This document shows, piece after piece, positions 56,422-64,000 of a stretch of 64,000 nucleotides of DNA. Under the pieces are notes generated by a model. It searched no databases. It was not told the origin of the DNA and saw only the letters and a list, made by a program, of their open reading frames with translations. Positions within the stretch are counted from its first letter, which is position 1. Each line of letters opens with the position of its first letter. The position numbers and the translations under genes are program-made. Source of the stretch: Rhabditophanes sp. KR3021 (lineage: Eukaryota > Nematoda > Chromadorea > Rhabditida > Alloionematidae); the NCBI GenBank assembly GCA_963281155.1, contig CAUJLY010000001.1, positions 8,184,001-8,248,000 of the forward strand, given 5' to 3'.

Positions 56422-57922
56422 TTAAAAAACTTTTTTGGTAATGTTAACAAATTTCCTAAATCCTGACTTGATACTATTAGACGTCTGTTTTTCCATAAAT
56501 GCATTCTTGACATTTTGAAACTTGGCATTAATTTTAGAGGCTGTCTTCTCATTTTTTTGGTGATTCTTCTTGCCTGACATTGCTGACACAATAGCCATAT
56601 CAAAAACTTCTTTAAGACATCTTTGTGTGAGGGCTGAGCATTCCAGATACTCAGCATTAATTTGACTTGCTAGGAACGAAGCTTTACCCGTATCAATTGG
56701 TTTTTCTCCCTTTCTTGACAGTTCCATGACTGTATTCATGTTGGTTCGTTGGTCTGAGTGAGTTCCAACGAGAATTACTGAAAATTGGTTCTTATTGTTC
56801 GTTTAAGTACAAAACTTACACGGCACATTCGGAGCAACTTTACTAATCTCAGGCAACCATTGCACCAAGATAGAGTTCAGCGACCCTGGCACCATCACAT
56901 TGAAACACAACAAAAAAACATCTGCCTCTCCGTAACTTAATGTTCTGAGTGAGTCGAATTTTGACTAAAATACATTTTTACTAAAAATCAACCAAAATAA
57001 ACTTTTGCAGAATGCCTGTCAATATGGGTGAAACGTGTGAAGGTGTCAACCACACAAAAGAGATCAATCACTCTATCTTTGAAATTATACTTGTTTGGGG
57101 TCTTTATTCCAGTTTCGGGCAGCTTAAACATTTAATTTTTAAAAGAAAGAACTTGAGACATTATTGTTTATGGTTTTATTAGACCAGTTTAGACCACACC
57201 AAACCTAATACTACGCATCTCGATAAAAAGAGACTTTGATTTAATTCAATTTTATTTATCAAACTTTAATGGCAATGTCAAGGACTATTTTTATTTATTT
57301 TTGCTTGGTAACATCAACAACTATTAGTGGTCTTTTCATAACGGAAAACAATAAATTTAATAGGTAACATAGCTAGTATAAAGGATAACTAAATTGATTT
57401 TAGCTTTGAAGTAGATCCTAATGGTGACGATCAACAAACAGACCGAATTTTGTTACCCAAAATTGTTATGAACAAATATTTAGGGCCATTGGCAAGACTC
57501 AAAAACAACTTTAGTAAGTTTATTCCCAACATATCATAATTTATTTACCTGACCAGAAGTATCAGCTAATTCCAATTTGACCGGTTTATTATCTACCCAC
57601 ACTGTTACTAAAAACATAATTGTCCTTTAAAATGAGTTATAACAAAAAAGATACCTGAATAATTGTCAAAAGCCGTTGGCGTATAATGGTAAGGATAACC
57701 ATTAGTAGTATAAGCAACAATCAACGAAGTCTTTCCAACTAAAGCATCCCCAACAAAAACACACTTAAGTTTAGACATGTTATTATTTTCATAATGACTA
57801 TTGTTATTATTAATAGTTGATTGAGTTTTTGCACGAAGTTGGTTGCTGTTGCTGGTAGAGTAAGTGGATGGAGTTACTGAGTAGGAGTTTGAGGAATTGG
57901 CGGAATAGTTGTTGTTGTACAT
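56422..57922 (-). CDS. chw-1: RhoU/RhoV-type (CHW-1-like) small GTPase
   Basis: Exons 57922-57655, 57607-57549, 56964-56820 and 56777-56422 give 275 aa. About 48 Asn/Ser-rich N-terminal residues precede the G domain: [72 protein letters not shown], and [20 protein letters not shown]. The TTNGYP-TPTAFDN switch I and the ECSALTQ-LKEVFD ending identify the Wrch/Chp (RhoU/V) subfamily. The tail is basic ([15 protein letters not shown]) without CAAX, so membrane targeting would rely on other lipidation or charge. GDALVGKT and DTSGQ differ slightly from the consensus. Intron 2-3 (57548-56965) contains another gene on the opposite strand. Confidence 0.88.
57269..57539 (+). CDS. Small secreted peptide gene nested antisense in the chw-1 intron
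   Basis: Two exons, 57269-57363 and 57404-57539, with a GTAACA...TTTTAG intron, give 76 aa. An N-terminal signal peptide ([20 protein letters not shown]) is followed by an acidic segment ([13 protein letters not shown]) and a basic hydrophobic C-terminal peptide ([20 protein letters not shown]). It lies wholly within the 57548-56965 intron of the Rho gene on the other strand. Layout resembles a neuropeptide-like or antimicrobial precursor, but no dibasic site with amidation Gly is seen. The function is unknown. Confidence 0.45.
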
Positions 57923-59506
57923 AGCTTTTAGCTTGATTTTGTGATATAATGGTAGTAGGAAATATAAACAAATCTAAAATTATTAAACGATTATTAATGC
58001 TTTGAGCAAAATAAAACTTTATACAACACTTGTCGTAAGAATAAAAAAGGACTCTATCCTTGATCTAACCACTTAACTTTTTTAAATACTCTTTGATTGC
58101 TTCTTGAATCAAATTAAAAGTTACTACCCAATTCCACTAGATTCCAACAAATTATATTGAAATGAATTATTAATTAAGGCTAGGTAGAAAGGAATGTAAA
58201 GCAAACACTTGAAGTGCATCTACTTGAGATTATAAAAAAGAATCTACCTAAGTTGATTCCGATCATAAGATTAAAAAATGAATTATTTCAAATTAACTTA
58301 TTAAGATGGAGTATAATTAATTAGATGAATGTAAAGAAAAATATCAAGTAACGACTTAACTATAAAAGTCCACTTAATATAATAAAAGATTGTTTAGCCA
58401 ATTGACTGTACAAAGCACAAAATTCAAGTTTATCCTGTACGAACATTAACTTATTGTTCGAGTACTTATTCAATATATTAGCATGAGTATACACATTTAC
58501 TGCTATTCAAATCATTTTTGTCACAAATTTATGTCATTACGTTAAAGATATAATAGAAAACTTCTTCGCATAAACGTTAGGAAGAACCATCTAGCTGAAA
58601 TCAAAGTTATTGAACTAATTAAATAATATATAAATCTATGTTAAGGTTAAAAGTCATTAAGGAAATGTATAAATACAATAAATGTACAAAACTTTATTAT
58701 CATGGGAACATTAGATCTAATTAATCCTTTGGGTCTATAAAATTAAAAGTTTGTAAATAATATAAGTTTACTTTCAACATCATTCATGCGAGATTACTTT
58801 TATTTAATTAACAAATACAAATAAATATAGGTACAACAATTAATTAACATTCTTTAAATATATACAACAACAACCTACTAATGTATGTGTATTGTCAAGT
58901 AATGCACACCATAATCATAATATCTTAGAAACAAAAAATTTTAATACTTTGGTTAATGCATTTAGACATATATCATTGTCAAAACCATTGAGCGAAACTT
59001 TATTTTTAACAATCGACCGAGATTTACTACACCCACCAAAATTCAGATGACTATTTCTTTTTCTATTACACACATACACCATCACATCTCACAATATCAT
59101 AATTAATATTATTATTACCATTAAAACAAAACCATACATAAGATTAGATGTATCCTTTTTTGAAAGTTGGATGTCTCACCGTCTTCTTTTACTGCAACTT
59201 AATTATTATTTACCCTTTTATGCCTACTTACTTTCATTGACATCATCAATTTCTATAAATGTCTTTCAAGTTCTGTAACGAGTTATCATTACTAATAAAA
59301 GTTGATCAAATTTACCACCAAAAAAATAAAATCATATAAGCAAACTAACTCACACAATTATATATTTCTTTTTGCCGATTCAAGGTGATTATAAAAAAAT
59401 ACTTACCAAACTAATAATTCATTTTTTTACAAAAAAATATAACCTACATGAAGGTTACTTTTTAAACATTTTTTGCATAATTAAAATATTTTAGGTATAC
59501 CAATAT
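57923..59506. other. Large AT-rich intergenic stretch
   Basis: About 1.6 kb with no supported gene on either strand. It contains the upstream region of the Rho gene. The first exon of the next gene must lie in its distal part but was not located. Confidence 0.45.
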
Positions 59507-59868
59507 TAAATTGTTGTCGAGATACACTTGGATCGACATCGTGTGTTTCGTTGGCAAAGCTACATCCGGAAACTTTTGAAAGAAGGTGTCTTAATGATCA
59601 TGATTTCCATACCATCGACTGTTGTGTAACTTGTCGAGCTTATATTCAAAGGCACCAGATAGATGATGAGCATATGGTGAAAATACAAAGAGCTCCCGCT
59701 AATTGTAAGGATGTAAAAAGTTTGAGTTTTTGCAAGAAGTTGAAATATCAAGGAATTGGAAAGTACAGTTGTGCGAATGCTCCTTTTGCCGTTAGGATGT
59801 GCAGAGACTCTTGTCAATATTGTGAAGACTCTTTATACTTTAATTTTCAACGAACACCTTTATGTTAA
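59507..59868 (+). CDS. Secreted double ShKT-like protein (5' exon not found)
   Basis: From an acceptor TTTTAG at about 59489-59494 one frame is open to the stop at 59868. It reads NCCRDTLGSTSCVSLAKLHP, then RRCLNDHDFHTIDCCVTC, and a second module NCKDVKSLSFCKKLKYQGIG, SCANAPFAVRMCRDSCQYC. Two six-cysteine ShKT-type modules in tandem are typical of nematode extracellular proteins. The signal-peptide exon should lie upstream, but I could not place it. Function unknown. Confidence 0.65.
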
Positions 59869-60112
59869 CATCTAATGAATGGACTTATTTAACAAAAAAT
59901 AAATTATTACTTTTTATCCATGCTTATTTTGAAACATAAATCACCATGGCAACCATTAAAGAATACTAATACATCAACTCTATCCACTCAACATTATCAC
60001 ATGAATGCATGTACCTTATGGATAAGCTATTCTCAAAAAGCACTTAAAGTCATTTTAAACGTAAAATACATTTCTTACCTTATTTGGGCTGTTAGTTTCT
60101 TAGAAATGTGCA

Positions 60113-61213
60113 ATGTCTTATACTGATGAAATTGATCGTCGTTTAGATAGACTTAAAGATGAGTGTCAATATATTCAGAGTTTAATTGATGTTGGAAAGC
60201 ATCGAAATTTGTCGGCTAATCAAAATTTGTCTAATAATCGAAATATGCCCAGTAAACACAACTATGTTTATTCTACTGCTGGTTCTGTTTCTAGTGATAT
60301 CAAAGATTGTCCTTATTGTAATGATGGTGGTAATGAGTGGAAATATGCTTCAGATCTTCATGAGCACAATAGAAGTAGTAAGTTGTTTTTGATTTAAATA
60401 ATTGTGATTTGTTTGTTGTTATAATACGGTGGATTGCTTCTTTTAGAATCTCTTAATAACATATTAAAAAGATTTAATTCTTCAACAACATCTCTATCAT
60501 CCTCTAATTATCAACGATCCTCTTCTTCATACAAAGGAAAATACACAATCCCAGAACCATTTAACTTTATGGAGCGACCTACTCGTATAAACACCTACTC
60601 CCAACGATTCCTCCAAAAACTGCTAGACGAAAAGGAAAGAGAAGAACAATTGGCTTTGGCTAGAGCTAAGTTCTACCCTTACAAAGCAAGTCCCATCCCC
60701 AAGTCTACTTACATGCCGGATACTTCCTTCAAAATCGGTCAATTAAAACGGCCAAAGTCAATGCACACACTTTCTCATTTTAATAATAAAGACAATACGA
60801 CAAGTCATGATATTCCATACAAACCAAAACCAGTTCCCATTACCAATTACATTGAGCCAACTTATTTGGAAGAAATGAAAATAATCCGAGAAAGGCAAAA
60901 AAATGAACGCGCCATTGCAATGCTACTCAACTCCCGAAGTCCCTTCTCAATGGAAGAACACGAAATCAGATGCAGAGTTCAAAACAAACTACGCCACCAA
61001 TCAAAGTGTCTAAAAGAAGATGATGGTCAAACTAAACCAAAACAAAGTGCCTCCCTCCCTGACTTCACATTATTACATCGCAAAGAATTCGAAAGGCGAC
61101 GTAACGTTAAAAAGAACGTATTACTTGAGACAACAATCGTGGAGCCATTCAAATTTACAGTGGAAGAAAGAATCCAAAAAAGAAAAGAAAGGAGTCAATC
61201 CAAAAAAGATTAA
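60113..61213 (+). CDS. FAM161-like (UPF0564) centrosome/cilium protein
   Basis: Two exons, 60113-60377 and 60447-61213, give 343 aa. The N-terminus is a short coiled coil (DEIDRRLDRLKDECQYIQSL), followed by CPYCNDG and LHEHN, which could be a small zinc-binding element. The C-terminal two thirds have the FAM161 pattern: TIPEPFNFMERPTR, EEQLALARAKFYPYKASPIP, ERQKNERAIAMLL and a second VEPFKFTVEERIQKRKER. FAM161A/B bind microtubules at basal bodies and connecting cilia. In nematodes a role in ciliated neurons or sperm centrioles would be expected, but this is inference. Start chosen from TTTCTTAG 9 nt upstream. Confidence 0.6.
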
Positions 61214-61744
61214 CATACATATTATATATTATTAAGTATATAATATCCGTACATCCAAAACTAGCCACCTTTAATTTCAACTACCATTTGATATAAAAAC
61301 CTACCATCTATTATCTCTCCTTTTCAACAAGTTTTTGATTTGGAAAAGCTAGTCTTTTCCTCCCCTCTCCAAAAATACTCCTCCAATTTTTAATTTCTTT
61401 TTCAAATAATGCCTTACACAAGTAGACTAAAAAAGATCTTCATACCCAATTGTCAACTAATTTTCGTTGTTTATTATGCAAAACATATCGTCTTTATTTG
61501 CAATCACAACGACCATTCCACAAACTTTATATTAACATATAATTAGACTATATTACTATATATACTCGCCTTAACTGGTTTTTTCCTTTTGTAAGAAATG
61601 ACTATATTTGTCTATAAATATAATAAATTAATTCGTTAACAAATATTATATATATCCATATTTGGAATCGTCTTCTCTTTTATCTTTTTTTATAATTGAA
61701 TCAATTTTTAACCATATATTTCCAACTTTTATAGACACATAAAA
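61214..61744. other. Intergenic stretch
   Basis: AT-rich. It ends in TTTATAG at about 61728-61734, the acceptor for the following secreted protein. Confidence 0.45.
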
Positions 61745-62320
61745 ATGGCAATCCAAAGAGTGCTCCTACTTTTTGTAGTTTTTTTTACAATACACCAATC
61801 AACACAGATCCAGACGATACCTGCATCGAGAGTCGTAAGAATCACCCTCACCTACCCATCAGCCAACATCCCAGCAATTCCACATACCGAAAAATGGCAA
61901 ACAACGATGCGCAAATCTATACTAGCATCTCTCAAATTCATAAACAAGCATTGGAACATCTGCGGCACAGAAAGTTCATCTATCTCCCAAAAGCCATCAG
62001 GTGGTGATTGCGGGAAACTTTATGTGACAGGAGAGACAATAAATCAAAAAGTATACAGAATAAATGGTACCTTCACAGCTGAAGCTGATCCCGTTAAAAA
62101 TGTCAAAGTAGATGCAACTTCCTCCCTCCAATCAGTCATTCAAATCGGATTGAAAGGAGGTATTTTCCAGTACACTAACTCCTTAAAGGCTTTAGGCAAG
62201 CCATCGATGGATTTAACTCTCGAACAAGATTATTTCTGTTTTCCAGGAACACAAAAAATCACTGACAAAACATGCAAAATCATAAGTAGAGGTGATGCTT
62301 CTCCTTTTGTTGGATTATAA
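61745..62320 (+). CDS. Secreted protein, family not recognised
   Basis: Single exon, 191 aa. A hydrophobic signal peptide (MAIQRVLLLFVVFFTIHQST) is followed by a beta-rich body with four to five Cys: WNICGTESSS, GGDCGKLYVTGE, DYFCFPGTQ, KTCKIISRG. There is a sequon NGT at about residue 116. No transmembrane segment. The start is fixed by an acceptor 10 nt upstream. It could be a nematode-specific extracellular protein; I cannot assign a role. Confidence 0.6.
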   Translation: MAIQRVLLLFVVFFTIHQSTQIQTIPASRVVRITLTYPSANIPAIPHTEKWQTTMRKSILASLKFINKHWNICGTESSSISQKPSGGDCGKLYVTGETINQKVYRINGTFTAEADPVKNVKVDATSSLQSVIQIGLKGGIFQYTNSLKALGKPSMDLTLEQDYFCFPGTQKITDKTCKIISRGDASPFVGL

Positions 62321-62420
62321 ATTTTTTATTATTTACCTTAAACATTGTTTTTTCATTTAATTATACATATACAATTTAAGGCACCATAAACTAAAGTAAT
62401 AAATAAGGCTTGATTTTGAG

Positions 62421-63357
62421 TTAAACTTGTAAAAGGAAGGGACATTTCCTGTCAGGGACTGTCAATAGATGAGGATCTTGGGTTGGTAGAGATGGTGAAG
62501 AGGATTGGTCTGGCCATAATTTAGTTAAGTAATTTGCTGTAGGAGAAGGTAAAGTTGTTGTACATTGAGGGATTGATAAAGATTTGTTTGTTTCCTTAGA
62601 TGGAGATGTAGTAGCGCTTTTGAGTAATTTGTTTGATGAACCAGACCCAGAGACAGATGTACTTATTGGGATTCTTAAATAATTTTCATACTCTGCCAAC
62701 AAATCTTTTTCATCCAAAGATATCTTGATAGGTGGCAATGAATATTTAGGATGCAAATAATCGGATTGTCTCCGTTCTGCATTGTATTTGGTTGGCAAAC
62801 CTTCCCAATGAGCCTTTTCATATATCTTTGCTTTTGCTGTTTCATTCACTAATTTGAGGGTTAAAGATGGTAAGTCTAAGGAATTGATGGAATAATTGTA
62901 ACTGTAAAGAAAGAAGGTCAATTATTATTTATGCAAGGATATTTTCATTTGGTATGGGATCCATTTTTAAGTAGGTGTTTTTTGGGAGTAAGATTAAACA
63001 TTATTGTTGGTAGTAAGTATATCAAATTACTTGGAAATGAATAAAAATATGCCTTGTCATGAGTTGTTGTTGCTTCAAAGTCAAAACAAATGAAACATAA
63101 TGAGTTTGAATGAAATGAATATTTTAATGGCCAAACAACATAATATGTATCTATTTATAAGTTCTGATAACTTACTTTGAACTCAAAGATTCCAAATCAG
63201 TCAAAGCCGTATTTCGTCGGGGTGATTTGATAGAAGCAAAGGGAATTTCTTTTCTGGGATGGCACATACTCGGGACTAGTGTGCAATATCCAACAAAAAA
63301 TACCAATAATATAAGTGTGTAGGCAAATAGAACCACAATTATTACCATGAGAAACAT
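62421..63357 (-). CDS. Single-pass membrane protein with a Ser/Pro-rich cytosolic tail
   Basis: Two exons, 63357-63176 and 62901-62421, give 220 aa. The N-terminus is one TM helix (MFLMVIIVVLFAYTLILLVF), then CTLVPSMCHPRKE. A long tail follows with ESLSSNYNYSINSLDLPS, WEGLPTKYNAERRQSDYLHP, a YSLPPIKISLDEKD element and Ser/Thr/Pro repeats (ATTSPSKETNKSLS). The tyrosine-based words (YSLP, YENYL) could be sorting or SH2/PDZ-type docking sites, but that is speculation. Family not recognised. The intron is long for this genome (274 nt). Confidence 0.5.
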
Positions 63358-64000
63358 TTGTTGTTGTTTTTCATTGAATGATGATCATCAGTCGGGAACT
63401 TCTTTCTTTGTATTTTTATTAGTTATCGGAGTATAAAATAAATCAAAATATTACAAAGTGTCACTAAAAAACAAAATGAATCATTTTAGACGATTAAATT
63501 AATTGGTACATCAAATAAAAATAATTTACTTGCACGATGAATAAAGAATTATCTTCCTAAGCACTTCTACATTTTCGCTAACCTCTTGATGATAGCTGTA
63601 ACTATATGTATTTATTTAATTATCTTGGACTAAACAAAAAAGTATGTCCTTTTCGGAAGTACCCCTATACTTTTTGTTAAACTATTTATATAAAACAATC
63701 AAAAGCAAAATAAAATGTAAGAAAGGGCAATAGTCGGTTTTGTGTTTGTTGGAAGTGAATGAATATTCATTTAAATAATTTAAACATCACACATGCTATC
63801 TTCATACTCTGAACTTTTTTGTATTAAAAAAGATGCTTTTGTAGAAGAAATTGTTAGATTAGTTTAAATTTAGATTCTTATACTACACATCTAATTAGGA
63901 AGTAACTTTAAAGAGCGTCTCCTTTTTTAATTAGATACTACTAGTATATCAATTCTTTTCATATCATATTGGCAATAAAATGAGGGAGTAGTCCATATAT
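63358..64000. other. Terminal intergenic stretch
   Basis: AT-rich; no gene seen before the window ends. Confidence 0.45.

Noticed and set aside
1..64000. CRISPR array, prophage, plasmid origin or bacterial operon
   Set aside because: No regularly spaced repeats or bacterial gene sets. Spliceosomal introns run through the window.

Overview
This window is nuclear DNA from a nematode. It is AT-rich, and genes have short introns (mostly about 40-55 nt) with a GTAAGT-like donor and a TTTTAG acceptor. Many start codons lie 1-20 nt after an unpaired TTTTAG/TTTCAG, as expected of spliced-leader trans-splicing. The families are typical of nematodes: serpentine chemoreceptors, DUF273 and DUF229 proteins, skr (Skp1-related) paralogs, ShKT-type secreted peptides and sigma-like GSTs. 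I cannot name the species; Rhabditida in the broad sense is as far as the sequence goes. No bacterial, plasmid, CRISPR or rRNA/tRNA feature was found.

Layout. 0-3 kb: a diverged skr gene and decayed BTB and BACK fragments. 2.8-5.8 kb: two serpentine receptors in tandem and a small membrane protein, all minus strand. 6.7-7.7 kb: an HP1-type chromodomain protein. 8.5-13.6 kb: a tandem kelch cluster (one full BTB-BACK-kelch gene, two kelch-only copies, remnants). 14-15.5 kb: a secreted IgGFc-binding-domain protein, with a 3' fragment of a relative at 24 kb. 16.7-21.2 kb: a large ATRX/ARIP4-like SNF2 helicase. 21.8-23.6 kb: taf-10 and a mitochondrial seryl-tRNA-synthetase-like gene in operon-like spacing. 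24.5-27.2 kb: two GSTs, with a third at 34 kb. 28-31 kb: a small TA-flanked MITE, an Asn-rich ORF and two ShKT-like secreted peptides.

31.7-36.3 kb: a diverged CSL (LAG-1/Su(H)) factor, a GST, mitochondrial ribosomal protein S14 and a short ATP6AP2-type membrane protein. 38.4-41.5 kb: two type II glycosyltransferases (DUF273 and an alpha-1,3-fucosyltransferase). 41.5-44.1 kb: a decayed Mutator-like transposon with TIRs of about 100 bp. 44.2-45.1 kb: an F-box/FBA gene. 45.7 kb: an interrupted gene. 47.2-49.6 kb: a frameshifted DUF229 sulfatase-like gene. 49.9-50.3 kb: a processed SNU13 pseudogene. 50.8-52.5 kb: an F-box-like/leucine-rich protein. 53 kb: a Ly6-like secreted protein. 54.2-56.4 kb: three tandem skr genes, one with a GC-AG intron. 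56.4-57.9 kb: a RhoU/V (CHW-1)-type GTPase with a small secreted-peptide gene nested antisense in its third intron. 59.5-64 kb: a double ShKT-like secreted protein, a FAM161-like protein, an unrecognised secreted protein and a single-pass membrane protein.

Two themes stand out. The first is a local concentration of Cullin-RING ubiquitin-ligase adaptor genes (four skr, the BTB/kelch family, two F-box types) with clear birth-and-death signatures. The second is small secreted or membrane proteins. Apart from the taf-10 pair and possibly mrps-14/ATP6AP2, the genes look like neighbours rather than one pathway.
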